Assembly: GCA_039798265.1 (NCBI GenBank)
Contig: JBDKGH010000029.1
Coordinates: forward strand, 3,525 to 67,524
Length of the DNA: 64,000 nucleotides
Direction of reading: 5' to 3'
Source of the DNA: JBDKGH01 sp039798265
GTDB lineage: Bacteria > Bacteroidota > Bacteroidia > Flavobacteriales_D > Sanyastnellaceae
The stretch's first letter is position 1. Each line of letters starts with the position of its first letter. The notes below the pieces were generated by a model. It worked only from the letters and a program-made list of their open reading frames with translations. It did not search any database and had not been told where the DNA came from. Shown one piece after another: positions 47,280-56,215 of the stretch. The position numbers were made by a program, and so were the translations under genes.

Positions 47280-48524
47280 TTATGCCCAGTTAGCGATTTT
47301 CTCAGCTTTGTAAGCACCAGCTTCCAATTTTTCACGCACCTTCTTGAAGCTCTCAATGGTGTAATTCACATCTTCTAGAGAGTGAACAACCGTTGGAATC
47401 AAGCGGAGCATGATCACATCTTTCGGAACAACAGGATACACTACAATGGAGCAGAAAATACCATAGGTTTCGCGAAGATCGAGGGTCACGTTAGTGGCTT
47501 CTCCCAAAGAACCTTTGAGGAATACAGGGGTAACTACCGAGTTGGTGTGACCAATATCAAAACCTGATTCTTTCAAACCACCTTGAAGGGCGCGAGCTAC
47601 ATCCCACAGTTTGGTTTGCAGTTCAGGGCGAGTGCGGATCATATCCAAACGCTTCAATGCACCAATAACGATAGGCATTGGAAGAGCTTTGGCAAATGTT
47701 TGTGAGCGCATGTTGTAACGCATATACTCGATAACGTGTTCGTCAGAAGCAACGAAAGCACCTACGGTGGCCATCGCCTTAGCGAAGGTGCCGAAGTACA
47801 CATCCACTTCATCCATTACACCTTGGAACTCAGCGGCACCGCGTCCGTTAGCGCCGATAGAACCGAAACCGTGAGCATCGTCGATGAACAAACGGAAACC
47901 GTATTCTTTCTTGAATTTTACAATATCAGCGATACGACCTTGGTCACCTGCCATACCAAAAACACCTTCGGTAAGAACAAGGATACCACCGCCTGTTTCG
48001 TCGGTTACGCGCTTCGCGTGCTTCAACATTTTTTCGAAGCTTTCCATGTCATTATGCTGGAAAACGAAACGCTTACCATGGTGAAGACGAACACCGTCCA
48101 CCATACAAGCGTGACATTCGCTGTCATATACTACAACGTCGTTGCGACCGAGTAAACACTCGATAGCCGACATACACCCTTGATAACCGAAGTTGAGAAG
48201 GAAGGCATCCTCTTTACCCATAAACTCGGCTAATTCTTGCTCGAGTTGTTCGTGGTATTTGGTTTGACCGCTCATCATACGAGCGCCCATTGGGTAAGCC
48301 ATACCCCATGCAGCTGCTGCATCAGCATCTGCCTTGCGGATTTCCGGATCGTTAGCAAGACCCAGGTAATTGTTCAAGCTCCAAACGAGAACAGGTTTTC
48401 CGCGAAATGTCATGTGAGCTCCTAACTCGCCTTCCAACTTTGGAAAAGTGAAGTATCCATGAGACTCTTTAGAATGTTGACCGAGTGGTCCACGATTCTT
48501 TTTGATTCTTTCAAAAATATCCAA
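47280..48524 (-). CDS. serine palmitoyltransferase-like alpha-oxoamine synthase
   Basis: A 414-residue PLP enzyme of the alpha-oxoamine synthase group. It has SLNNYLGLANDPEIR, the histidine region ECHACMVDGVR, the IDDAHGFGSIG aspartate motif, and the lysine motif GTFAKAMATVGAF. Flavobacteriia have a closely similar enzyme involved in sphingolipid (capnine/ceramide) synthesis; KBL and BioF are related alternatives, but neither biotin nor threonine genes are nearby. Length fits bacterial Spt. It is a single gene with a good -7 box. Confidence 0.72.
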   Translation of the reverse strand: MDIFERIKKNRGPLGQHSKESHGYFTFPKLEGELGAHMTFRGKPVLVWSLNNYLGLANDPEIRKADADAAAAWGMAYPMGARMMSGQTKYHEQLEQELAEFMGKEDAFLLNFGYQGCMSAIECLLGRNDVVVYDSECHACMVDGVRLHHGKRFVFQHNDMESFEKMLKHAKRVTDETGGGILVLTEGVFGMAGDQGRIADIVKFKKEYGFRLFIDDAHGFGSIGANGRGAAEFQGVMDEVDVYFGTFAKAMATVGAFVASDEHVIEYMRYNMRSQTFAKALPMPIVIGALKRLDMIRTRPELQTKLWDVARALQGGLKESGFDIGHTNSVVTPVFLKGSLGEATNVTLDLRETYGIFCSIVVYPVVPKDVIMLRLIPTVVHSLEDVNYTIESFKKVREKLEAGAYKAEKIANWA

Positions 48525-48552
48525 GGCTATTGATTTTAAGTTCTTGAGTGCA

Positions 48553-48560
48553 CAAAGTTA
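48553..48560 (-). promoter_or_regulatory. -7 box of the SPT-like gene
   Basis: TAACTTTG on the minus strand matches TAnnTTTG exactly, 28 bases before the ATG. The -33 element is weak. Confidence 0.55.
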
Positions 48561-48640
48561 AACAATACTCTCGTTTTTTTTAAGTTTGAAGGACTGCGTT
48601 GTCAACAGGCGGTGGAGAATTCCTGTAGTAAAAGAAGGAT

Positions 48641-48675
48641 TTTGTCCGTCATAGTTGAGGAAATGACTATTTTTG
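48641..48675 (+). promoter_or_regulatory. promoter of the bamD-rpoZ transcript
   Basis: TTTG (48641-48644) and TATTTTTG (48668-48675) are 23 bases apart, slightly longer than usual. The transcript would begin near 48679, a few bases before ATG 48684, which rules out earlier in-frame starts. Confidence 0.55.
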
Positions 48676-48683
48676 CCACCCTG

Positions 48684-49490
48684 ATGAAGAATTTTATCCT
48701 TTTCATACTTGTTGTTGCCGTCACCGCGAGTTGCAGTGATTATAATAAGCTATTGAAAAGCACTGACGTTGAGAAAAAATACACTGCGGCTGTTGAGTAT
48801 TATAAAAACGGTGAGTGCTACAAATCCCTTCCTCTTTTGGAAGAACTGATCGGGCTTACCCGCGGTACTCAAAGAGCTGAGGACGTTTATTATTATTACG
48901 CACAGTCCCAGTACTGCATAAAAGACTACTATTCAGCCAACTACTTCTTCAAAAACTTTACTAAGACCTTCAGCAATAGCGCGAGAGCTGAGGAATGTCA
49001 GTTTTTAGCCGCTATATGCAGCTACAATTTATCGCCCCAGTACTCTCTTGATCAACAAGATACCAAAACGGCGGTGGACGAATTTCAGTTGTTTTTGGAC
49101 AAATTCCCCAATTCGGCCTTGCGAGACAGTGCTAACAACATGATTATCAGACTCAACGCTAAGATTGAGAAGAAGCATTTTGAAATAGCTACCGGCTATG
49201 CCACCACCCAAAAATTCAAAGCAGCGACTAGCGCTCTGAAGAATTTTATGATCGACTTTCCGGCCTCACCCTACCGCGAGGAAGCCCTTTATTTGATTGT
49301 CAAATGCCAATTTGAATATGCCGAGGGAAGCATTGAATCGAAGAAACTTGATCGATATCGCTCAACAAGCGAATCTTATATTACCTTTGCATCCGCTTTT
49401 CCTCAAAGTAAGTTTTTAGCCGAGGCTGAGACATATTATGAAAAAAGCAGAAAACAAATTGAACGGCTAACCGCTTCAAATACCCCGTAA
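48684..49490 (+). CDS. bamD: outer membrane protein assembly factor BamD
   Basis: A 268-residue lipoprotein with lipobox VTASC (Cys17) and tetratricopeptide-like repeats (about 25-260), including YYKNGECYKSLPLLEEL, YYYAQSQYCIKDYYSANYFFKNF and DEFQLFLDKFPNS. BamD is part of the BAM complex that inserts barrels into the outer membrane. The start is ATG 48684, set by the promoter and signal peptide. It is followed directly by rpoZ (TAA, then ATG with one base between). Confidence 0.92.
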   Translation: MKNFILFILVVAVTASCSDYNKLLKSTDVEKKYTAAVEYYKNGECYKSLPLLEELIGLTRGTQRAEDVYYYYAQSQYCIKDYYSANYFFKNFTKTFSNSARAEECQFLAAICSYNLSPQYSLDQQDTKTAVDEFQLFLDKFPNSALRDSANNMIIRLNAKIEKKHFEIATGYATTQKFKAATSALKNFMIDFPASPYREEALYLIVKCQFEYAEGSIESKKLDRYRSTSESYITFASAFPQSKFLAEAETYYEKSRKQIERLTASNTP

Positions 49491-49491
49491 G

Positions 49492-49821
49492 ATGAGTAAC
49501 TATAAAAATAGCAACGCAGCAAAATCAACCATCACCCGCGACACTGACCAGTTGTACAACCAGGTAGATGGCAATCTTTTCGAAGCTGTAGTTCTCCTTT
49601 CTAAGCGCGCTAACCAAATTGGCCGCGAAATGAAAGAAGAGTTGAACCAAAAGCTCGAAGAGTTCGGTTCAAGCCAAGATAACTTGGAGGAAGTATTCGA
49701 AAACCGCGAACAAATCGAGATTTCACGTCACTATGAGCGCTTACCTAAGCCTCAGTCGATTGCTGTTCAGGAATTGATCGACGGTAAAATTTTCTACCGT
49801 TACCCAGAAGAACAGAAATAA
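49492..49821 (+). CDS. rpoZ: DNA-directed RNA polymerase subunit omega
   Basis: A 109-residue protein with the Bacteroidota omega pattern: TITRDTDQLYNQVDGNLFEAVVLLSKRANQI and ENREQIEISRHYERLPKP. Omega helps assemble RNA polymerase. The position after bamD and before coaBC is the usual Bacteroidota arrangement. Two hairpins follow. Confidence 0.93.
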   Translation: MSNYKNSNAAKSTITRDTDQLYNQVDGNLFEAVVLLSKRANQIGREMKEELNQKLEEFGSSQDNLEEVFENREQIEISRHYERLPKPQSIAVQELIDGKIFYRYPEEQK

Positions 49822-49826
49822 TTTCT

Positions 49827-49846
49827 AAAACACCAGCCGGTGTTTT
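49827..49846 (+). terminator. short hairpin after rpoZ
   Basis: AAAACACC-AGCC-GGTGTTTT is a perfect 8-bp stem with 4-base loop, ending in TTTT. It could be a weak terminator before the stronger one downstream. Confidence 0.55.
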
Positions 49847-49859
49847 CAGACAATATATA

Positions 49860-49902
49860 AGCTCACCAAAGCCACGAAAGTGTACATTTGGTGAGCTTTT
49901 TT
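49860..49902 (+). terminator. Rho-independent terminator between rpoZ and coaBC
   Basis: AGCTCACCAAA (49860-49870) pairs with TTTGGTGAGCT (49887-49897), with a 16-base loop and a T-run to 49902. It separates the bamD-rpoZ transcript from coaBC. Confidence 0.8.
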
Positions 49903-49924
49903 AATTCTAAGACAACCTACCTTC

Positions 49925-51127
49925 ATGTTGCTTCAAGATAAAAAGATACTATTAGCTGTTACTGGAAGCATAGCCGCTTACAAATCGGCTTACTTGGTGC
50001 GCCTATTAGTGCAAGCTGGAGCGCAGGTAAAGGTGATCATGTCTCCAGGGGCCTTAGAATTTGTTACTCCTTTAACTTTTTCTTCGTTATCAGGAAACCC
50101 CGTTTCCTCCGATTTTACCGAAAATAAAGACCAAGGTACTTGGACCAACCATGTGCACCTCGCCCTTTGGGCCGACTTGCTCGTTGTAGCTCCTGCTTCA
50201 GCAAATACGTTGTCTAAAATGGCCACTGGCCAAAGCGACAATTTTTTGCTCACCACCTACATGAGTGCACGATGTCCGGTAATGATTGCTCCGGCCATGG
50301 ATCACGACATGTTTTTACATCCCGGCACGCAGGACAATTTGCGAAAACTTCAATCCTTTGGCCATCATATTCTTTCTCCAAAAGAAGGAGCATTGGCGAG
50401 TGGGTTAATTGGAAAGGGCCGCATGGTTGAGCCGGAAGAAATCGTGCAATCGGTGATGGACCATTTTCACCCGCACCTTCCTTTAAAAGGGAAAAAAGCG
50501 CTCGTAACTGCTGGCCCTACCTATGAAGCTATAGACCCTGTTCGTTTCATTGGCAATCACTCCTCGGGAAAAATGGGATTTGAACTGGCTCTCGCCTTGG
50601 CCGATGCTGGGGCGCAGGTGCAACTGATCAGTGGACCTAGCTCGCTGAATGTTCAACATCCATCCATTGAGCTCACTCGCGTATCCAGTGCTGCTGAAAT
50701 GTTGAAGGCTTGTCAGGATCGATTTGAAGCCATGGATATTGCTGTAATGAGCGCTGCCGTGGCCGACTATCGCCCCGCCCATGTGGCCTCCGAAAAAATC
50801 AAAAAGAATGATGCCCAAATAACCTTGGAATTAGAAAAGACCGAGGATATAGCGGCAACATTGGGCAAGCTGAAAAAAGAAAATCAAAAACTCATTGGCT
50901 TTGCTTTGGAAACGGAAAACCTCAAAGAAAATGCCGTATCCAAACTGAACAAGAAAAACCTCGACTTCATCGTGCTCAACGACGCCAAAGCAGAAGGAGC
51001 AGGATTCAAATCGGACACCAACCAAATTACCGTAATTTGGCCGAACAATAAAGAGATACAATTTGGGTTAAAGGCCAAGTCGAAAGTGGCTAAAGACATC
51101 GTCGACGAAATTGTGAAGTTATTTTAG
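49925..51127 (+). CDS. coaBC: bifunctional phosphopantothenoylcysteine decarboxylase/phosphopantothenate--cysteine ligase
   Basis: A 400-residue enzyme for two steps of coenzyme A synthesis. The N-terminal flavoprotein CoaC part (about 1-180) has GSIAAYKS, the histidine in NHVHLALWADLLVVAPASANTLSK and the APAMDHDM motif (Asn replaced by Asp in PxMN). The C-terminal CoaB part (185-400) has GPTYEAIDPVRFIGNHSSGKMG and SAAVADYRP. It is followed 2 bases later by the porD-type gene. Confidence 0.95.
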   Translation: MLLQDKKILLAVTGSIAAYKSAYLVRLLVQAGAQVKVIMSPGALEFVTPLTFSSLSGNPVSSDFTENKDQGTWTNHVHLALWADLLVVAPASANTLSKMATGQSDNFLLTTYMSARCPVMIAPAMDHDMFLHPGTQDNLRKLQSFGHHILSPKEGALASGLIGKGRMVEPEEIVQSVMDHFHPHLPLKGKKALVTAGPTYEAIDPVRFIGNHSSGKMGFELALALADAGAQVQLISGPSSLNVQHPSIELTRVSSAAEMLKACQDRFEAMDIAVMSAAVADYRPAHVASEKIKKNDAQITLELEKTEDIAATLGKLKKENQKLIGFALETENLKENAVSKLNKKNLDFIVLNDAKAEGAGFKSDTNQITVIWPNNKEIQFGLKAKSKVAKDIVDEIVKLF

Positions 51128-51129
51128 AC

Positions 51130-52029
51130 ATGAAAAAACAACTGCTATTACTCCTCGTTTTCCTTTCCTCCTTTTCCGGTTTTAGTCAGGAGTTAAACTG
51201 CGATGTAACCATCATTCCTCCCCGCGTGATGATTTCTGGTCCTGAAATTTTCAAGACCATGGAAACCGCGATTGAAGAATTCATCAATAATCGTAAATGG
51301 ACCAAAGACACTTGGACCAATGAAGAGCGCATTCAGTGCACCATGCAGATTACGATTGAGAATCAAAAAAACCAACGTGAGTTTGAGGCCAATATTCAAG
51401 TAGGTAGTAGCCGCCCCGTTTACAACTCGGATTACAAAACTCCCGTTCTCTCGATCAATGATCGTGACTTCGATTTCACTTTTCAAGAAAACACCCAGAT
51501 TCAATGGTCAAATGATCAACATCGCGACAACTTGAGCAGTGTGATCGCCTTTTATGCCAACCTTATCTTGGCGATGGATTACGATACCTTCTCAATGGAG
51601 GGTGGAACAGAATTCTACTCCACTTGCCAAACCATTATTTCAAATGCCCAAACAGCCGCAGAAGCAGGCTGGAGAGCCAACGATAAAGGATCGCCACAAA
51701 ATCGTTTTTGGATCATCGAAAACATCCTTACACAAACGTTTAAACCCCTTCGCGAGTGCTTGTACAACTATCACCGCAATGGTATGGACAAGTTGTTTAC
51801 GGAGATGACCACGGCCCGTAAGAATATGGCAGATGCGTTACAAGGACTTCGCAACATTCATAAAATAAAGCCTTCGTCGTATAACATGCAGATCTTCTTT
51901 TATGCGAAAGCCGACGAACTTGCCAACATATACAAACCCACTGAAGTGGCCGAAAAACAGCCCATTGTAGATCTGTGTAAGCTCATTGATCCGGGGAATA
52001 TTTCGAAGTATGATAAGATCATGCAATAA
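51130..52029 (+). CDS. porD: DUF4835 family protein, T9SS-associated PorD type
   Basis: A 299-residue exported protein with a signal peptide (1-19, SGFSQE). It has the family features NCDVTIIPPRVMISGPEIFKTMETAIEEFINNRKWT and TFSMEGGTEFYSTCQTII and a late KLIDP segment. This DUF4835 family sits between coaBC and recN throughout Flavobacteriia and is called PorD in recent annotation, for a role in type IX secretion; direct biochemical support is limited. It is co-transcribed with coaBC (2-base gap). Confidence 0.87.
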   Translation: MKKQLLLLLVFLSSFSGFSQELNCDVTIIPPRVMISGPEIFKTMETAIEEFINNRKWTKDTWTNEERIQCTMQITIENQKNQREFEANIQVGSSRPVYNSDYKTPVLSINDRDFDFTFQENTQIQWSNDQHRDNLSSVIAFYANLILAMDYDTFSMEGGTEFYSTCQTIISNAQTAAEAGWRANDKGSPQNRFWIIENILTQTFKPLRECLYNYHRNGMDKLFTEMTTARKNMADALQGLRNIHKIKPSSYNMQIFFYAKADELANIYKPTEVAEKQPIVDLCKLIDPGNISKYDKIMQ

Positions 52030-52125
52030 AGTCGAAGCCGACTTATTCACATATATGCCATGCTGAAGAAAATGCGACCTACATTCGTATTTTCGTGAAG
52101 TAGAATCTGTGTATTGTGAACGTGT

Positions 52126-53778
52126 ATGCTGAAACATTTATCTGTATCCAACTACGCTTTAATTGACAAAGTAAACCTCGATTTCGAATCGGGACTTACC
52201 GCTATTACTGGTGAAACAGGAAGTGGTAAATCTATTTTGTTGGGTGCTTTCGGATTGTTACTTGGCGAGCGTGCAGATAGCAAATCTATACGCGATACAC
52301 AGCAAAAGTGTGTGATTGAAGCCACTTTTGATTTGTCCAATTTTGATCTTTCTTCTTTTTTTGAAGAACACGACCTCGACTATGATATCCAAACCACCAT
52401 TCGCCGCGAAATAGCACCCGGTGGAAAAAGTAGATCCTTTGTGAACGATACGCCCGTGCAACTTCAGGCCTTAAAGGCATTAGGAGAGCAACTGGTAGAT
52501 ATACACAGCCAACACGAAAATTCCTTACTTGGAGAACGTGCCTTTCAGTTTCATGTAACCGATGCTTTCGCTCGCCATCATGAATTGATGAAGCACTATA
52601 AACTTCAATTTGCGAAATACAAACAACTGCATGCCGAGTTAAACGAGTGTTTGAGCAACGAACAACGCATGCGTGAAGAGCTCGATTTTTTTCAATTTCA
52701 ACTGACGGAATTAGAAAAAATCAACCTTGAAAGTATTCACCAAGCTTCCTTAGAGCAAGAGTTAGAAACGCTGAATAACGCTGAAGCTATTAAAGGCGCC
52801 CTCAACCAAACGTCAGAGCTCATTGAGGGTGAACGACAAAGCATTTTGAGTGCGCTTCAAATGGCCCGTCAATCCTTGGGCAAAGTGTCTGCTTTCAATC
52901 CTCAAACGGAAGAACTTTCTAACCGCATCGAAAGCTGTTACATTGAGCTGAAAGAAATTGCTCGTGAAGCTGCTCTCTTGGATAACGGCATTCACTATGA
53001 TCAAGCGCGCATTGATCGCATACAAGAAACTTTAAACGTGGTGTATCAGCTCGAGCAAAAACACCGCGTGCAGTCCATTGAAGAGTTAGTTGAATTGCGC
53101 AATCAGTTGACTGAAAAAATTGGCGGTCAAGCTAATCTCGACGATCGAATTACTGCGCTTCGCAAAAACTTACAGAAAGAAACCGAAATTCTTCTTGACC
53201 TTGCTGCTCAATTAACGCATGGCCGCAAGAAAGCCGCAGAGCAAGCGGCAAAAGAAGTAAAAAAGTACTTTTCACTTTTGCAATTGGATCATGCCGAATT
53301 GGTAATCGAAATTTCTCCTTCGGAAGATTTTAATGCCTTCGGTAAAAATGAAATACGCTTTTTATTCCAAGCCAATAAAGGCGGACAGCTTCTGCCCATT
53401 CGACAAGTAGCTTCGGGTGGTGAAATTTCTCGCGTGATGTTGGCTATCAAAGCATCCATCTCGCATTACCGTCAATTGCCCGTGTTGATATTAGATGAAA
53501 TTGATCAAGGTGTGAGTGGTGAGGCCGGAATGAAGATGGGTGAAATACTGAAGGATATCAGTCAAACTATGCAAGTGCTCACTATTACGCATTTACCTCA
53601 AATAGCAGGTAAAGCGAAACAGCATTTGAAGGTGTATAAAGAATCCACTAAGAAGGACACCTTCACCGGCGTGCGCGTGCTAGAAGGTGAAGATCGCATC
53701 AATGAATTAGCGGAAATGCTCAGCGGCAAATCGTATTCGCAAGCCGCGTTAGCTAATGCTCGCGACTTGCTTTCTTAA
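52126..53778 (+). CDS. recN: DNA repair protein RecN
   Basis: A 550-residue SMC-like ATPase. The Walker A motif GETGSGKS is at 29-36, coiled coils lie at about 155-365, and the C-terminal ATPase half has ASGGEISRVMLAIK and the Walker B LPVLILDEIDQGVSGEAG. RecN holds broken DNA ends together for repair. The Ser and Gly of the SGGE signature are intact. Two overlapping -7-like boxes (TACATTCG and TATTTTCG at 52080-52095) precede it, so it has its own promoter. It is convergent with the TonB receptor gene (19-base gap). Confidence 0.95.
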   Translation: MLKHLSVSNYALIDKVNLDFESGLTAITGETGSGKSILLGAFGLLLGERADSKSIRDTQQKCVIEATFDLSNFDLSSFFEEHDLDYDIQTTIRREIAPGGKSRSFVNDTPVQLQALKALGEQLVDIHSQHENSLLGERAFQFHVTDAFARHHELMKHYKLQFAKYKQLHAELNECLSNEQRMREELDFFQFQLTELEKINLESIHQASLEQELETLNNAEAIKGALNQTSELIEGERQSILSALQMARQSLGKVSAFNPQTEELSNRIESCYIELKEIAREAALLDNGIHYDQARIDRIQETLNVVYQLEQKHRVQSIEELVELRNQLTEKIGGQANLDDRITALRKNLQKETEILLDLAAQLTHGRKKAAEQAAKEVKKYFSLLQLDHAELVIEISPSEDFNAFGKNEIRFLFQANKGGQLLPIRQVASGGEISRVMLAIKASISHYRQLPVLILDEIDQGVSGEAGMKMGEILKDISQTMQVLTITHLPQIAGKAKQHLKVYKESTKKDTFTGVRVLEGEDRINELAEMLSGKSYSQAALANARDLLS

Positions 53779-53797
53779 CGATTTATCTTTTATTTTC

Positions 53798-56122
53798 TTA
53801 GAAAGAGAATTCGATACCCAATGATGGGAGAATGGGCAACTGATCAATGCGCTTCGCTGTAACGCGGTTGATGTAAAATACATTCGCACGATTGTAAGCG
53901 TTGGTCAACCCGGCATTCACTTCTAAGTTCGATTTTTCAAACTTGAATACCTTTCTCACGTTCATATCCAAACGGTGATAGTAGGGCAAACGACCTTTGT
54001 TTAGCTCGGCATAATCAATTGAAATAGCATCCGCATTAGCCGTGAGATAATCAGAGCTGATGGTACCGCCATTGCTAGGGGCTTCATAATAGCCTTGCGT
54101 TTGAGTAAATGGAAGACCACTACCCAAGTTCCAACGAACGCTCACATCCCAGTCGCGCTTGTCGCCGAATTTTTGTGCCAACACCACGTTAATGTTATGG
54201 CGGCGGTCAAAAACAGGATCATACCATTTTGTACCATCCCAGCGATCAACGTTACCCAAAGAGTAAACGAAATTGAGGCTAGTGGTTTTGGTTTCGTATT
54301 TCATTGAAACATCAATTCCCATAGCAAAACCCGTTTCCAAAATAAAGTTTTTGCGCAAGTACTCCGGACGATTTGCATTATCTGCATTATCCTCGAAAAT
54401 CTTATAACGGTTGGTATTGGTTACCGCACGGAAATCGCGGTAATAACCTTCTACATTCAAATTCCATTGATCTGTTACATCAAACTCAAATCCGAGGATG
54501 TAGTGAATGGCCCGTTGTAACGGATTGTTTGTAGCACGACTATTACCATTGGCCAAGGTCAAGGTATCTGGAAGATCCTCTTGACCTGGTAAGAAGCCAT
54601 AGAATAAGTTTACGACATCCTGATCGCTATTGGTCGCCATCAAGTTTTGAGTGTAAATACCCGTTGCTGCTTTCAGGCGGAAACGCTCTGATGCCTTGTA
54701 CTTGAAACCTAAACGCGGCTCTGGAGAAAAGCGCGATAATGAGCTATAGTACTGAATACGAATACCTGGCTCGAATACAAACTTCTCGCGATTGAAGCGA
54801 TAAGTAAAGAAACCATTCAACTCAGTGGTGTTTTGATCCAAATTGATTTTTACTCCCAACGGATTGATGGTGTTATAGCTAGTGGCCAGTCCCACTACAT
54901 CAATACCGTAATTGAGCACATCCGATTGACGAGTGTATTTGAAGTCAAGACCAAAGTTAAAACTCTTGATTTCGCTGCTGCGGTCAACACCAGCGAGCGC
55001 TTCCTCTAACAACTCGATGCGGTATTTACTCCAAGCGAAGTTTCCACTAATCAAAACAGGAGATGTAGCAGGCGACACAACGAAGTTGCTACCCAATCCT
55101 ACGTTATTCCATTTGAGGTTAGATACATTTTGATAGCTATCTACGGCATCATCAAAAGAGAAACCGAAGATGTTAAACTTCGAACCATTCGAGCCACCGA
55201 AAGAGACTTTACCATACAAATCGCGGTAAGAAAATGGCAGTCCATTACCATCATTGATGTAGGGATAAAACTCAGGTGCTGTTTTATCGAGGTACGAGTT
55301 TTTGGCAGAAAGCACGAACGAAATACCGCTTCCTTTCTCGGTCAATTTTTTCAATGGTCCTTCGATCAACACTTTTGAACCGAAAGGACTAGCCCCTACT
55401 CGACCATTGAGTGATTTTTTATTTCCATCGCGGGTAGTGATATCCATAACCGATGAAATACGTCCACCATATTGTGCACCGAAACCACCGGTGAATACAT
55501 CGGCGCTAGCGATAATATCAGTATCGAAAACAGAAAACAAACCAATCGAGTGGAAAGGGCTATAAACGATCATCCCATCGAGGAGCACTTTATTTTGAAC
55601 TGGGCTACCACCGCGTACGAAAATTTGACCGCCTTGGTCACCCGTGCTCACAAAGCCCGGTAAAGTGGTTAACACTTGCACAATATCTGCTTGACCTCCG
55701 AAAGAAGGAACACGCTTAATGTCTGCCACGCGGATGCTTTCAACGGAGATATTTACCGAGTTGCGCTGTTCGCTGCCTTCTGATGTAATCTCCACACCTC
55801 CGAGCTCCACTACATTGCGCTCAAGGAGATAGTTTTTCGTTAATACCTTGTCATTTTGAACCACCACTTGCTCTCTAATTTCAACGAACTCCATCGTTTT
55901 GATCACGAGCGTGTAGGTGCCTGCGGGTACTTTCGTCAAAGAGAAGTAACCATCATTATCCGTATTCACACCATAAGCTGTCCCTTCAAGGCCAACGAGA
56001 ATATAAGAAAGAGCTTCTCCATTGTCTTTGTCTTTAATAAAACCACGGATGGTTCCTTGAGCAAATGAGGAAAGGCCTACGAGAACGAAAATTACAGAAA
56101 CTAAAAAGTTTTTCATGGTCAT
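53798..56122 (-). CDS. TonB-dependent receptor with carboxypeptidase-regulatory-like N terminus
   Basis: A 774-residue outer membrane protein with a signal peptide, a carboxypeptidase-regulatory-like beta domain (about 23-98, IRGFIKDKDNGEALSYILVGLEGTAYG), a plug domain (about 120-225, with VLTTLPGFVSTGDQGGQIFVRGGSP), and a long beta barrel ending in phenylalanine (LGIEFSF). The substrate cannot be predicted. It is not paired with a SusD gene, so it is not a typical polysaccharide-utilisation receptor. A -7-like box TACATTCG lies on the minus strand at 56148-56155. ATG 56116 (M3) is a possible start. Confidence 0.9.
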   Translation of the reverse strand: MTMKNFLVSVIFVLVGLSSFAQGTIRGFIKDKDNGEALSYILVGLEGTAYGVNTDNDGYFSLTKVPAGTYTLVIKTMEFVEIREQVVVQNDKVLTKNYLLERNVVELGGVEITSEGSEQRNSVNISVESIRVADIKRVPSFGGQADIVQVLTTLPGFVSTGDQGGQIFVRGGSPVQNKVLLDGMIVYSPFHSIGLFSVFDTDIIASADVFTGGFGAQYGGRISSVMDITTRDGNKKSLNGRVGASPFGSKVLIEGPLKKLTEKGSGISFVLSAKNSYLDKTAPEFYPYINDGNGLPFSYRDLYGKVSFGGSNGSKFNIFGFSFDDAVDSYQNVSNLKWNNVGLGSNFVVSPATSPVLISGNFAWSKYRIELLEEALAGVDRSSEIKSFNFGLDFKYTRQSDVLNYGIDVVGLATSYNTINPLGVKINLDQNTTELNGFFTYRFNREKFVFEPGIRIQYYSSLSRFSPEPRLGFKYKASERFRLKAATGIYTQNLMATNSDQDVVNLFYGFLPGQEDLPDTLTLANGNSRATNNPLQRAIHYILGFEFDVTDQWNLNVEGYYRDFRAVTNTNRYKIFEDNADNANRPEYLRKNFILETGFAMGIDVSMKYETKTTSLNFVYSLGNVDRWDGTKWYDPVFDRRHNINVVLAQKFGDKRDWDVSVRWNLGSGLPFTQTQGYYEAPSNGGTISSDYLTANADAISIDYAELNKGRLPYYHRLDMNVRKVFKFEKSNLEVNAGLTNAYNRANVFYINRVTAKRIDQLPILPSLGIEFSF

Positions 56123-56147
56123 AACAACTCCGATTGCGGAGCGGACG

Positions 56148-56155
56148 CGAATGTA
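56148..56155 (-). promoter_or_regulatory. -7-like box of the TonB receptor gene
   Basis: TACATTCG on the minus strand, one base from consensus, lies 25 bases before the ATG. A TTTG about 25 bases further upstream is somewhat too far for a good -33. Confidence 0.4.
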
Positions 56156-56215
56156 ACACCGCGAAGGGGAAAATTTGCACCAAATCCCATCAATTATTGC
56201 ACTTCCATAGAAATT

